Assembly: GCF_022344005.1 (NCBI RefSeq)
Contig: NZ_CP092190.1
Location: 1,774,001 to 1,838,000, forward strand
DNA from: Deinococcus sp. KNUC1210
Lineage (GTDB): Bacteria; Deinococcota; Deinococci; Deinococcales; Deinococcaceae
Direction: 5' to 3'
Length of the DNA: 64,000 bases
Shown here: positions 9,688-18,492 of the stretch, piece by piece
Layout of the letters: every line of letters starts with the position of its first letter
Position numbering within the stretch: position 1 is the first letter of the stretch
Program-made: the position numbers and the translations under genes
Notes under the pieces: model-generated
Told to the model about the DNA's origin: nothing
The model's database searches: none
The model's input: only the letters and a program-made list of their open reading frames with translations

Positions 9688-11205
9688 TCAGCGCGTCTGC
9701 GGAAAGCCCAGATCGACCTTGCTGCTGGCGGGATCGGGCCAGCGTGAGGTGATGACCTTGGAGCGGGTGTAGAACTTGACACCTTCCGGGCCGTACATGT
9801 GCGTGTCGCCAAACAGACTGGCCTTCCAGCCGCCAAAGCTGTAATACGCCACTGGCACGGGAATCGGCACGTTCACGCCGACCATGCCCACCTCGACATC
9901 GAACTGGAACTGACGGGCCGCGCCGCCGTCGCGGGTGAAGATGGCGGTGCCGTTGCCGAACTCGTTGCTGTTGATGAGGTCCAGTCCCTCGGCGTAGGTG
10001 TCGGCCCGCACCACGCACAGCACCGGGCCAAAGATTTCGTCGTCGTAGGCGGCCATTCCGGGCTTCACATGATCGAGCAGCGAGACGCCCAGAAAAAAGC
10101 CGTCGCCGTCGAAGCTGGCCTCACGTCCGTCCACGACCACCGTCGCGCCCTGGTCCTGCGCCGACTGGATGTAACCCGCCACCCTGTCGCGGTGTTCGCG
10201 GGTGATCAATGGCCCCATTTCGTTGCCTGCCACGTCGCCGGGGCCGATTTTCAGGGCCGGAATGCGCTCCTGAATGGCCTGAATCAGCTGATCGCCTGCG
10301 CCGCCCACGGCCACCAGCACGCTGATCGCCATGCAGCGCTCGCCCGCCGAACCGTAGGCGGCACTCACGGCAGCGTCGGCAGCCATGCCGATATCGGCGT
10401 CGGGCAGCACCAGCATGTGGTTTTTGGCTCCACCCAGCGCCTGCACCCGCTTGCCGTTCCTGGTGCCGGTTTCGTAGATGTAGCGGGCAATCGGCGTGCT
10501 GCCCACGAAGCTCACGGCGGCGATGCCGGGATGGTTCAGAATGGCGTCCACCGCTTCCTTATCGCCGTGAACCACGCTCAGCACACCGTCGGGCAGGCCC
10601 GCTTCCTTGAACAGTTCGGCCAGGAACATCGCGGAAGACGGGTCTTTCTCGCTGGGCTTCAGAAGGAAAGCGTTGCCACAGGCCAGGGCATTGCACAGCA
10701 TCCACAGCGGCACCATCGCCGGGAAATTGAACGGCGTGATGCCCGCCACCACGCCCAGCGGCTGCTGGATGGAATACACGTCCACGCCCGTGCTGACCTG
10801 CTCGGAATACCCGCCCTTCAGCAGATTGGGAATGCCGCACGCATATTCCACGTTCTCGATGCCGCGTGCAATTTCGCCCAGCGCATCACTGTGCACCTTG
10901 CCATGCTCGCGGGTGATGATGCGGGCCAGTTCGTCTTTGCGGGCCACCAGCAGTTCACGGAATTTGAAGATGACCTCCGAACGCTTGCCCAGCGCCGTAG
11001 AACGCCACTTTTTGGCCGCAGCGGTGGCGATCTGCACGGCGGCGTCTATCTCGGCAGTGCTGGCGAGCGGCACCTGCGCCTGAATCTGCCCGGTGGCGGG
11101 GTTGTACACAGGGGCGGTGCGGCCCGACTGCCCGGCGGCGGGGGCGTTGTTCAGCCAGTGGGTCAGGGTCTGGACGGTGCTTGAGGGTTCGGCAGTTGCA
11201 GTCAT
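9688..11205 (-). CDS. mmsA: CoA-acylating (methyl)malonate-semialdehyde dehydrogenase
   Basis: Converts malonate or methylmalonate semialdehyde to acetyl- or propionyl-CoA with NAD and CoA. The 505-residue protein has the family signatures GVVAGITPFNFPAMVPLWM, FVGSTPIARYIYE and the catalytic-cysteine segment GSAGERCMAIS. Placed beside a beta-alanine-type aminotransferase it would be the last step of pyrimidine degradation; valine or inositol catabolism is the alternative use of the family. Its RBS (GAGG at 11213-11216) lies inside the last codons of the upstream low-GC gene, and the start ATG overlaps that gene's TGA. Confidence 0.92.
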   Translation of the reverse strand: MTATAEPSSTVQTLTHWLNNAPAAGQSGRTAPVYNPATGQIQAQVPLASTAEIDAAVQIATAAAKKWRSTALGKRSEVIFKFRELLVARKDELARIITREHGKVHSDALGEIARGIENVEYACGIPNLLKGGYSEQVSTGVDVYSIQQPLGVVAGITPFNFPAMVPLWMLCNALACGNAFLLKPSEKDPSSAMFLAELFKEAGLPDGVLSVVHGDKEAVDAILNHPGIAAVSFVGSTPIARYIYETGTRNGKRVQALGGAKNHMLVLPDADIGMAADAAVSAAYGSAGERCMAISVLVAVGGAGDQLIQAIQERIPALKIGPGDVAGNEMGPLITREHRDRVAGYIQSAQDQGATVVVDGREASFDGDGFFLGVSLLDHVKPGMAAYDDEIFGPVLCVVRADTYAEGLDLINSNEFGNGTAIFTRDGGAARQFQFDVEVGMVGVNVPIPVPVAYYSFGGWKASLFGDTHMYGPEGVKFYTRSKVITSRWPDPASSKVDLGFPQTR

Positions 11206-11699
11206 GGGGATACCTCGGAGATTTCAGGCTTTGTCGCTGGGATATTGAGCTTTCTCTGGAGAAGCTTGAGAAGAAGAAGAACTTCTTTTTTACGTATAAA
11301 AAGAGAGGGTATATAAGTAAAAATAGGATAAAGAATTACAATAAGAGAAGGTGCGATAAAATACCAGAAATTTAATATTCGATATCGAGATGAAGGCAAA
11401 AGGCTGAGTAGTATTATTTCAAGTATAACAGCGGTTAAGACATATACAAAAATATTGTTATATTTTCTCAAGACATTGTCGTATCTTTTCTCGTTTTCAG
11501 CCATTAAAATAGCGATACTTAGGGCGTCTTCGTCAATATCTGGCACGTTTTTATAAAGCGTAGCGACGTTATCCATAAGCTTTTCGGCCTTTAATTCAAA
11601 TCTATCTTTGGTGTTTAAGCTCACTTCAACTAATCTTTCAGCTTCGATGACAATCGAAATCGCTTTACTTCCCGCCTCTTTCCATCTGCCTGAATCCAT
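11202..11699 (-). CDS. Low-GC two-transmembrane protein of unknown function
   Basis: A 165-residue protein with a charged helical N-terminal part (1-80), two predicted membrane helices at about 82-102 and 110-134, and a basic, Leu-rich C-terminal tail. Base composition is strikingly lower in G+C than all its neighbours (about one third in sampled lines). The stop TGA overlaps the mmsA ATG. No family is recognised; the helix-plus-2TM outline recalls small membrane effectors of the SLATT type, but I see no diagnostic motif. Probably acquired horizontally and inserted into the catabolic cluster. Confidence 0.75.
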   Translation of the reverse strand: MDSGRWKEAGSKAISIVIEAERLVEVSLNTKDRFELKAEKLMDNVATLYKNVPDIDEDALSIAILMAENEKRYDNVLRKYNNIFVYVLTAVILEIILLSLLPSSRYRILNFWYFIAPSLIVILYPIFTYIPSLFIRKKEVLLLLKLLQRKLNIPATKPEISEVSP

Positions 11700-11761
11700 A
11701 TGAGAATTCTACGATAAGCACGAAAACATCGAGACAGCAACTATCACACCAACATGTCATT

Positions 11762-13108
11762 TTAGTCTGCAGCCACTGGCCCCAAAATCATCTGATCTAC
11801 CAGCGCCAGTGCTTCCTCGTACATGTCCAGGCCGTGATCGAGTTCCTCTCTGGTAATGACCAGCGGCGGGCAGACAAAGGCCCAGTTGAAGCGCAACATG
11901 GCGTAGATGTGCTTGCTCTTCAGGTGGGCGGCCAGCCTGCCCATTTCCGGCGAGGTGCCGTTGAAGGGCGCGAGCGGCTCTTTGGTGGCCTTATCCTTCA
12001 CGAGTTCCAGCACGCTGAACAGGCCGATGTAGCGCACGTCGCCCACGCAGGCGAACTTGCGTTTCATGGCTTCCAGACGCTGCCCCAGATGCACGCCCAG
12101 TTCGCGCACATGCTCGAAGATGTTCTCTTCCTCGTAGACCTTGATGTTGGCAATCGCCGCCGCGAGGCTCACCGGATGTCCGCTGTAGGTCAGGCCGCCT
12201 GCCAGGAAATGCGTTTCGAAGTAGTCTGCGATCTTGTCGTTTACGATCACCGCGCCCAGGGGCATATACCCGCTGGTCAGGCCCTTGGCGCAGGTCACGA
12301 TGTCGGGCTTGATGCCGTAGTGCTGCGTGGCGAGCCAGGTTCCGGTGCGCCCGAAGCCGCTCATCACTTCGTCGGTGATCAGCAGGATGCCGTACTTGTC
12401 GCACAGCGCCCGCAGACGGGGGTAATAGCTGTCGGGCGGCACCAGCACGCCGTTACTGCCGGTAATACCCTCCACCATGATCGCGGCGATGGTGTGCGGC
12501 CCCTCCATCTGAATCACTTCTTCGATGTGCGAGATGCAGCCTTCTTCCCACTGCTCGGCGGTCATGCCCAGCGGCGGGCGATACATGTACGGGTCGAACA
12601 CCCGCACGATGCCGGGAACACCGGGTTCGACCGGCCAGCGGCGCGGATCGCCCGAGGCGGTCATGCTGCCCATCGTCGCGCCGTGATAGCTGCGGTAGCG
12701 AGTGATGATCTTGGGCCGCCCGGTGTACAGGCGGGCCATCTTCATGGCGTTCTCGTTGGCCTCGCTGCCGCCCAGCGTGAAAAAACTCTTGGCGAGTCCG
12801 GTCACTTCACTCAGTTTGCGGCCCAGTTCGGCGCGGACATCAGTGGCGAAGCCGGGGCCAGCAAAGCACATGGTATCGACCTGATCTTTGATGGCCTGCA
12901 AAATTTTGGGGTGCTGGTGGCCCACGTTGATGCTGACGAGCTGCGAGGCCATATCGAGCCAGGCATTGCCGCTGCCATCGAAGAAATGCGAGCCTTTGCC
13001 GCCCGTCATATGAATCGGGTTGGCCTGATTCTGGACGCTCCACGAGAACATGGTGAACTCGCGGTTTTCTTCGATGATGTGCTGGCTGTCGGGGTGCATT
13101 TCCGGCAT
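11762..13108 (-). CDS. Class III PLP aminotransferase (beta-alanine/omega-amino acid type)
   Basis: A 448-residue enzyme. Seen: LLITDEVMSGFGRTGTW with the PLP-contacting Asp, and the Schiff-base lysine segment VTCAKGLTSGYMPLG. The start at 13108 has a strong GGAGG seven bases upstream. In this cluster, next to a malonate-semialdehyde dehydrogenase and an N-carbamoyl amidohydrolase, the best guess is beta-alanine:pyruvate (or 2-oxoglutarate) transamination to malonate semialdehyde. Family-level assignment is firm, substrate is inferred from the neighbours. Confidence 0.88.
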   Translation of the reverse strand: MPEMHPDSQHIIEENREFTMFSWSVQNQANPIHMTGGKGSHFFDGSGNAWLDMASQLVSINVGHQHPKILQAIKDQVDTMCFAGPGFATDVRAELGRKLSEVTGLAKSFFTLGGSEANENAMKMARLYTGRPKIITRYRSYHGATMGSMTASGDPRRWPVEPGVPGIVRVFDPYMYRPPLGMTAEQWEEGCISHIEEVIQMEGPHTIAAIMVEGITGSNGVLVPPDSYYPRLRALCDKYGILLITDEVMSGFGRTGTWLATQHYGIKPDIVTCAKGLTSGYMPLGAVIVNDKIADYFETHFLAGGLTYSGHPVSLAAAIANIKVYEEENIFEHVRELGVHLGQRLEAMKRKFACVGDVRYIGLFSVLELVKDKATKEPLAPFNGTSPEMGRLAAHLKSKHIYAMLRFNWAFVCPPLVITREELDHGLDMYEEALALVDQMILGPVAAD

Positions 13109-13190
13109 AGCTGAACCTCCCTGAGTTGGTTTCTTCAGTGTAGATTTCCGGGCGCCCAGCCGCCAGAGACACAGTGTCCAGCAGCGGACT

Positions 13191-13920
13191 TCAGGGCGAC
13201 GTCTCTTCCGCCGAACCGGGCGCGTTGGCGATTTCCAGGGCCAGTTGCAGGCCCAGTTGCCGCCGGGGGTCGTCCAGATCGCCCAGCATGGCCCGCAGTT
13301 GCTCCAGGCGGTAATACACGGTCTGCCGCCGCACACCCAGCCGCCGCGCCGACTCTGCCACGTTGAAATTGCTGCCCAGCAGCGTTCCCAGCGTGCCGAG
13401 CAGCGTGGCGCGTGGACGCGGCGGCAGCGCCAGCACCGCGCCCAGGTGCGCCTGCATAAAGCCCGTGCTGCGGCCCGTTTCACTCAGGGCATCGAGCAGC
13501 GGCGCGAGACTCGGTGCCTGCGCCGACGCGGGCGGCCTGAGAATGCGGGCGTGGGCAGCGCGGGTGAGCTGGGCAAAGCTGACCTCCTGCCGGAACACGA
13601 TCAGCGGGAAGTCGGCAGCGTGGGCGGCAGCCAGCAGCGCCGGGGGCAGGTCGCGCAGCTCGCGCACCAGTTCCAGCGCCAGCCCGTGCGCCCCCCTCTG
13701 CCAGCGAGCGCAGATACACAGCGGCTTCGGTGTCGGTTGCGTCGGTCAGCGGCTTTCCGGTGCTCAGCAGCAGCTCTCCCCCACTCAGAAAGCGGGCAGC
13801 GTCGGCAATCTCGGAGACATGGACCCACGTCACGGGCTGCCCCAACTGCCCCTGACCGCTCAGCACCTCCGCGCCCGCGAAGGCCGGAAGCGTGAGCAGA
13901 TCAGCGAGGGTGGGGAGCAT
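13191..13920 (-). CDS. Short PucR-family transcriptional regulator, frameshifted
   Basis: The N-terminal segment (LADLLTLPAFAGAEVLSGQ, VTWVHVSEIADAARFLSGGELLLSTG) matches the purine catabolism regulatory domain, and the C-terminal segment (FNVAESARRLGVRRQTVYYRLEQLRAMLG) is a PucR-type HTH. The two lie in different frames; removing one C of the run 13691-13696 joins them as about 242 residues. It is much shorter than usual PucR proteins (about 500), lacking most of the middle. As the only regulator in the cluster it probably controls pyrimidine catabolism; the effector is unknown. Confidence 0.82.
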
Positions 13921-13924
13921 TGTC

Positions 13925-14305
13925 TCAGTCCTCGCCAGCCTCGATCCTCGGCGTTCCCATCACGTACCACATCCGCCGGATGTTGCCGTTTTCAATCTGG
14001 TACGTTGCGGCCACGTCGAACTGGCCTCTGCCTTCTGGAAAATTGCGCGTCACCGCTTCCTGATCGATGACAAAATCGCCAATGACACGGCGATGCAGGA
14101 GTTCGGCATACAGGTCCGGCTCCTGAAACCGGACAGCGTGACGCTGACGCAGTTCGTCTTTGCCCTGATACAGCAGCTGGCCGGGCATCAGAAAAGCTTC
14201 GATGTCATCGTCAAAAAAGCTCACGAAGGTTTCCAGGTCGCGGGCGTTGTAGGCCTCCAACTGGCCTCTGACCAATGCTTCGGCGGTCTTGATTCCAGCC
14301 GTCAT
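13925..14305 (-). CDS. SnoaL/NTF2-like small protein
   Basis: A 126-residue protein with the cone-shaped NTF2 fold outline: helix (EALVRGQLEAYNARDLETFVSFF), DDDIEAFLMPG, and C-terminal strands ending RRMWYVMGTPRIEAGED. I chose the ATG at 14305 because it forms an ATGA overlap with the stop of the upstream amidohydrolase. Such proteins are isomerases, hydrolases or binding proteins; here it may assist pyrimidine breakdown, but nothing in the sequence shows a reaction. Confidence 0.75.
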   Translation of the reverse strand: MTAGIKTAEALVRGQLEAYNARDLETFVSFFDDDIEAFLMPGQLLYQGKDELRQRHAVRFQEPDLYAELLHRRVIGDFVIDQEAVTRNFPEGRGQFDVAATYQIENGNIRRMWYVMGTPRIEAGED

Positions 14306-15543
14306 GTTCTCTCTTTTCCAATCCACGCCATCGCCTTATCTGCCAGCTTGTCCAGCGCCACCACACACAGCTCGATGTGTTCTTCCAGCGTGTCCTCGAT
14401 CTTGTTGTGGCTGATGCCGCGCAGACTCTGCACGAACAGCATCTCTGTGGGCACTCCGGCGCGGGCCACCTCTGCGGCGTCGTGCAGCGGGCCGCTGGGC
14501 AGGCGGTGGGCGGTGGGCACGACTTCCAGAATCGAGGCTTCGCAGGCGTCGATCAGATCGCTGTTGAAGAGGATCGGCTCGATGTTCCAGAGATACCCGA
14601 ACGAGACGGTGCAGCCGCCTTCCTCGGCCAGACGGGTCGCGGCGTCCTGGGCATCCTGCCACATGGCGGCGAGCCGTTCGGCGTTCAGGTGCCGCTGATC
14701 GAGCGTGATCTCACAGGTTTCGACCACGCTGGTCACGATGCCGGGCAGGGTTTTGACGCTGCCGACGGTGCAGACGCCGCCGTGACGCTCGGCAATGGTG
14801 TAGATTTCCTGTCCGAATCGGCCTGCCGCCAGGAAGGCGTCCCGCCGAACGTTCATGGGCGTGCTGCCCGCGTGTGCCGCCTGCCCGTGAAAGGTGATGG
14901 TGTGCCGCTCCACGCCCACCGTGCCCAGCACTGCGCCCAGCGGCAAGCCCAGCCCTTCCAGCACCGGCCCCTGCTCGATGTGCAGTTCCAGATAGGCGGC
15001 GGCGTTCTTCAGTTCGGCCCGAGCCTGCGGCGCGTCTTCAAGCGTCACACCCACCTGTTTCAGCGCGTCGGCCAGAGAAATGCCGTCACGGTCATGCAGT
15101 TTCGCAAGCTGCGCCACGTCGAAGTACCCGCTGGCCGCGCTCGATCCGTACAGGCTGCGGCCAAAGCGTGCGCCCTCCTCGTCGGCCCAGTCCACCAGCC
15201 GCACCGTCACGGGCGGTCTGCCGCTGTACTGCTCATTCAGGCGGCGCAGCACTTCCAGACCCGCCAGCACGTTCAGGCAGCCGTCGAGCCAGCCCCCGTT
15301 CGGCACGCTGTCGAGGTGCCCACCGATCAGCAGTTCGCGTTCCGAGTCGCCCTTGAGGGTGGCCCACAGATTCCCAGCCGGGTCGGTATGCACCTCCACG
15401 GGCAGTTCGGCCAGCCGCTCTTTTAAAAACTCGCGGGCGGCCACCCACTTCCCGGTAAAAGCCACCCGCTGAGCGCCGTTGTCGTCGCCGGTCAGTTGGC
15501 GCAGTGCCTTGAGTTCGCTTACTGTGCGCTGTGGTTCGAGCAT
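14302..15543 (-). CDS. M20-family N-carbamoyl-amino-acid amidohydrolase (probable beta-ureidopropionase)
   Basis: A 413-residue binuclear metal amidohydrolase. Seen: GGHLDSVPNGGWLDGCL (metal His and Asp), WADEEGARFGRSLYGS (Glu pair) and ELHIEQGPVLE, which are characteristic of the allantoate amidohydrolase/hydantoinase-carbamoylase group. In this cluster, downstream of dihydropyrimidinase chemistry, the likely substrate is N-carbamoyl-beta-alanine, giving beta-alanine, CO2 and ammonia. Allantoate or N-carbamoyl L-amino acids are alternatives. An AAGGAG RBS precedes the ATG at 15543. Confidence 0.87.
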   Translation of the reverse strand: MLEPQRTVSELKALRQLTGDDNGAQRVAFTGKWVAAREFLKERLAELPVEVHTDPAGNLWATLKGDSERELLIGGHLDSVPNGGWLDGCLNVLAGLEVLRRLNEQYSGRPPVTVRLVDWADEEGARFGRSLYGSSAASGYFDVAQLAKLHDRDGISLADALKQVGVTLEDAPQARAELKNAAAYLELHIEQGPVLEGLGLPLGAVLGTVGVERHTITFHGQAAHAGSTPMNVRRDAFLAAGRFGQEIYTIAERHGGVCTVGSVKTLPGIVTSVVETCEITLDQRHLNAERLAAMWQDAQDAATRLAEEGGCTVSFGYLWNIEPILFNSDLIDACEASILEVVPTAHRLPSGPLHDAAEVARAGVPTEMLFVQSLRGISHNKIEDTLEEHIELCVVALDKLADKAMAWIGKERT

Positions 15544-15570
15544 GCTGGCTCCTTATGTCCCTATAAAATA

Positions 15571-15598
15571 CCCCGCCTGCCAAACCGGGCGGGCGGGG
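15571..15598 (-). terminator. GC-rich hairpin after the DUF3060 gene
   Basis: Arms 15571-15581 and 15588-15598 pair over 11 positions (one G-T) around a 6-base loop. On the minus strand it is followed by TATTTTAT and lies between the DUF3060 stop (15617) and the amidohydrolase start (15543). It would end the upstream transcript; the AT-rich tract after it may also serve as part of the next promoter. Confidence 0.6.
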
Positions 15599-15616
15599 CG
15601 TACCGAAGCAGAGAAG

Positions 15617-15994
15617 TTATTTCCTGCTGACCTTGTTGCCGGTGCCCGACTGCTTGATCATCGGGACGGTGCCCTTCAGCGACTTGCTCCACAGGACGGT
15701 GTTCTGATTGCCGTGAACCACGATCTGCCCCACCGTCCCCACCTTCACGACATTCTTGTTGCCGTTCACGACCACCTGCGTGCATGACCCCTTCAGCGTC
15801 AGTTGGTTATTGTTGCCGCTCAGAGTCACGGCGTCGTTGGTACAGGTCAGGGTGCGCTGGCCGTCGGTGCCGTTCATCATCTGCCCCATGCCGGGCAGGG
15901 TCATGGTCACGACCTGAGCGCTGCTCAGACTCAGAAAAGCGCCACCCAGCAGGGTTCCCAGCAGTGCAGCCATTCGCGATGTTCTCAGATTCAT
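15617..15994 (-). CDS. DUF3060 secreted protein
   Basis: A 125-residue protein with a signal peptide (about residues 1-27, ending LSLSSAQ) and a beta-helical repeat region in which Gly-Asn-Xaa-Asn turns recur (SGNNNQLTLKG, NGNKNVVKVG, HGNQNTVLW). That repeat is the signature of DUF3060, found in cell-surface proteins of unknown function. I chose the ATG at 15994, which begins the signal peptide. It interrupts the catabolic cluster and is probably unrelated to it. Confidence 0.78.
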   Translation of the reverse strand: MNLRTSRMAALLGTLLGGAFLSLSSAQVVTMTLPGMGQMMNGTDGQRTLTCTNDAVTLSGNNNQLTLKGSCTQVVVNGNKNVVKVGTVGQIVVHGNQNTVLWSKSLKGTVPMIKQSGTGNKVSRK

Positions 15995-16252
15995 AAGCCT
16001 CCGAACAACCGTCCTGAGCAAAAGCGCGGGCTGTTGTCTTGCGGCTCATGCTATCCCGCTCGGGCCGAACGGGGGAGCAGAGTTGAGGTCTGTCGGCATG
16101 GCTGAACTAGATCACTGCCGAGCAATTCCGGTCGGAGGCGGCCCTCTCCTTCAGAGCTGATTCCGTCCTGCGCCTTGTTTGAGGAGCGCGTCTGGGTCCT
16201 GGATGTTGGCCGCTCAAGTTTTTATTGGCAGGATCGGTCGGGGCGGCCCTCC

Positions 16253-16358
16253 CTCTCTCTTGCTGGCGATTACGCGTCTGTGTTCCTGGTTGGGGCAAGT
16301 CGTCGGGGGCGGCCCCTCCTCTCTCTTGCTGGCGATTACGCGTCTGTGTTCCTGGTTG
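16253..16358. repeat. Two-copy 66-bp tandem repeat
   Basis: A 40-base sequence at 16253-16292 recurs exactly at 16319-16358 (period 66), each copy with an imperfect GC-rich block (gggcggccc type) just before it. The second copy ends one base before the stop codon of the binding-protein gene. The rest of the 16022-16252 stretch holds no gene that I can support. The minus-strand frame through the repeat gives a 22-residue peptide period, but no good start or RBS. Confidence 0.9.
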
Positions 16359-17429
16359 TCACTTGACCTTCTTCCCCGTAGCCATCTGCCAAACGCCGTA
16401 ATCCACCGCACCCGCCGCCGGATCGGATTTTAGAATGCCCAGGCTCCTCAGCAGCGCCACGTTTGCCTTGTACACGGCGGGATCGAGATAGCCTGCCATG
16501 CCTTTCAGGGTGGGGCCAGCGTTGTACAGCTTGGCGACTTCGGCCATCTGCCAGGTCTGGTGCCCGGCGGCGCTGCTTCTGGTGCCGCTGCCTTTGCAGG
16601 TGTTGCCGCAGTTGACCAGCACCGTGCCGACAGCCTCGGCCTGGTTCCGAACCGCGTAGTTCCAGCCCTTGATGCTCGCCCGCACCAACCGTGCGGCTAC
16701 CTCGCGCCCGCTCAGGCCGCTGCCCTTGAAGTTCTTGTCGTCCAGCACCTTCTGCGACGTGAACATCAGGTCTTCCAGCAGATTGATGCCGTAGTCGGAC
16801 GCGTGGAAAATCTGGAGCTTGTCGAGGCTGTAGCCCAGCCCCACGATCTGATCGACCTCGTTGTAGGTCATGGCCGACACCAGATCGACCTTATCGGGAA
16901 AGACGATGCTGGGGTCGAAGGGGTACGTTACCGCCTGCACGCTGGGGTTGGCGACGGTGGAATCGAGGCTGGTGGTCAGACCGTACTTCTTCAGGAGGGC
17001 CACGGCGGGGTATTCGTTGCCGCTGGGCCACACACCCACGCGCTTGCCCTTGAAGTCTTCCGGCTTCGTCAGGTTGCTGCTTTTCAGGGCCACCAGCGTA
17101 TAGCCGCTCTTCTGGAAGATCTGGGCGATGTGCACCACCGGAATGCCCTGCTGCCGCGCCGTGAGCAGATCGGTGATCCAGGTGGTGCCGAAGTCGGCGG
17201 CCCCTGTCGCGACCGTCTGGATGGGCGACTGATCTCCGATGGGCAGCAGCTGGACATCCAGCCCCTCGGCCTTGAAGTACCCCTTCGCCTGCGCCTCGAA
17301 GAAGCCCGCGAACTGCGCCTGCGGAAACCACTTGAGCTGGAGTTTCACCTTCACGAGTTGCTGGGCACCTGCGCTGGAAGCGAGCAGGGCGGCGGCGAGC
17401 AGGGCGGTCAGTGGGGCGAATTTCTTCAT
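16359..17429 (-). CDS. ABC transporter substrate-binding protein, NMT1/THI5-like
   Basis: A 356-residue periplasmic or surface binding protein with a signal peptide (residues 1-22, MKKFAPLTALLAAALLASSA). Seen: VKLQLKWFPQAQFAGFFEAQAKG and GAADFGTTWITDLLTA, the NMT1-like pyrimidine-binding fold pattern. A strong GGAGG precedes the start. It is the last gene of the importer set (ATPase, two permeases, binding protein) downstream of dihydropyrimidinase, so uptake of a pyrimidine or a hydantoin-like ring is the natural inference; riboflavin or HMP are family alternatives. Confidence 0.88.
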   Translation of the reverse strand: MKKFAPLTALLAAALLASSAGAQQLVKVKLQLKWFPQAQFAGFFEAQAKGYFKAEGLDVQLLPIGDQSPIQTVATGAADFGTTWITDLLTARQQGIPVVHIAQIFQKSGYTLVALKSSNLTKPEDFKGKRVGVWPSGNEYPAVALLKKYGLTTSLDSTVANPSVQAVTYPFDPSIVFPDKVDLVSAMTYNEVDQIVGLGYSLDKLQIFHASDYGINLLEDLMFTSQKVLDDKNFKGSGLSGREVAARLVRASIKGWNYAVRNQAEAVGTVLVNCGNTCKGSGTRSSAAGHQTWQMAEVAKLYNAGPTLKGMAGYLDPAVYKANVALLRSLGILKSDPAAGAVDYGVWQMATGKKVK

Positions 17430-17541
17430 TTGAATCCTCCGGGGAGTGAAAAGGTAGAAGCAGAAGCAGACAGAGAAAGGCCCGGTTGTCGGAACTTCCC
17501 CAGAAACAGCGGCGGAGCAGCAGCACAGGTCGGCGCAGGGC

Positions 17542-18492
17542 TCACACTTCCCGCCCCGTTCCTACGAAGCGGCGTTCGAGCGCGTTGATGGCCCCGAAGA
17601 AGGCGATCCCGACGATGCTCGCCAGCACGATGGCCGCCCAGACGATATCGAGGTTGAACCTGCCCACTTCGATCTGAATACGGAAACCCAGCCCGTGCCC
17701 GTCGGTGCCGAAGAACTCCGCGACGATGGCCGAGATGAGCGCCAGGGTGCTGCCGATCTTGAGGGCATTGAAGACGAAGGGGAGCGCCGTGGGCACGCGC
17801 ACCTCGCGGAAGGTCTGTGCGGGGGTGGCCGCGTAGGTCCGCATCAGATCGAGGTGCAGCGGAAGGGCCGATTGCAGCCCACGCACGGTATTGACCACCA
17901 CCGGAAACAGCACCGTGATGGCGACCACCAACAGCTTGCTCGGCCAGTCCAATGTGGTGGCCTTGACCACCACCGGAGCCAGCGCCACGATGGGAATGCT
18001 GGAAAACAGCGCCGCATAGGGCAACAGACCACGTTCCAGAAAGGAAAAGCGCACCACCAGCAGCGAGAGGAGCAGCCCGGCCAGCGTGCCGACCACGAAC
18101 CCCAGCAGCGCTTCGAGCAGAAAGGTATAGAGCGTGTCCTGAAGCAGCACCACGCGGGCATTCCACAGCGCCTCCAGCACCTTGCTGGGCGTGGGAATCA
18201 GGCCCGCCGGAACCGCGTTGGCCCGCAGCAGCGCTTCTGCCGCCAGCACCGCCGCCAGCAGCGTACAGGCGGCAGGCAGAAGGCGGGCAGCCCGACCTTC
18301 GCCCGAGGCCAGCGAACGAATCCCCAGCGCACTCAGGAGCAGGCACAGCACCACACCGATCACCCAGGGCAGCGCCACGATAGAAGCGTTCTGCCGCGAC
18401 AGCAGCACGGCCAGCAGCAGCAGCCCCAGCAGACCCGCTCCCAGCAGTGCGGGGCCGGTGCTGCGGCGGGGAACGGTCTGACCCAGCGTCAT
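17542..18492 (-). CDS. ABC transporter permease (second)
   Basis: A 316-residue inner-membrane permease of the BPD transport family (SsuC/TauC-like). Hydrophobic segments recur from residue 15 onwards, and the cytoplasmic EAA loop is seen as RTYAATPAQTFREVRVPTALPFVFNALKIG. I chose the ATG at 18492, which makes an ATGA overlap with the preceding permease; the frame is open well upstream but without permease-like sequence. Pairs with the neighbouring permease to form the channel. Confidence 0.87.
   Translation of the reverse strand: MTLGQTVPRRSTGPALLGAGLLGLLLLAVLLSRQNASIVALPWVIGVVLCLLLSALGIRSLASGEGRAARLLPAACTLLAAVLAAEALLRANAVPAGLIPTPSKVLEALWNARVVLLQDTLYTFLLEALLGFVVGTLAGLLLSLLVVRFSFLERGLLPYAALFSSIPIVALAPVVVKATTLDWPSKLLVVAITVLFPVVVNTVRGLQSALPLHLDLMRTYAATPAQTFREVRVPTALPFVFNALKIGSTLALISAIVAEFFGTDGHGLGFRIQIEVGRFNLDIVWAAIVLASIVGIAFFGAINALERRFVGTGREV

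Noticed and set aside
16253..16358. Possible CRISPR array
   Set aside because: Only two copies, unit of 66 with a 40-base repeat, GC-rich 26-base interval with partial repetition, and no cas genes.
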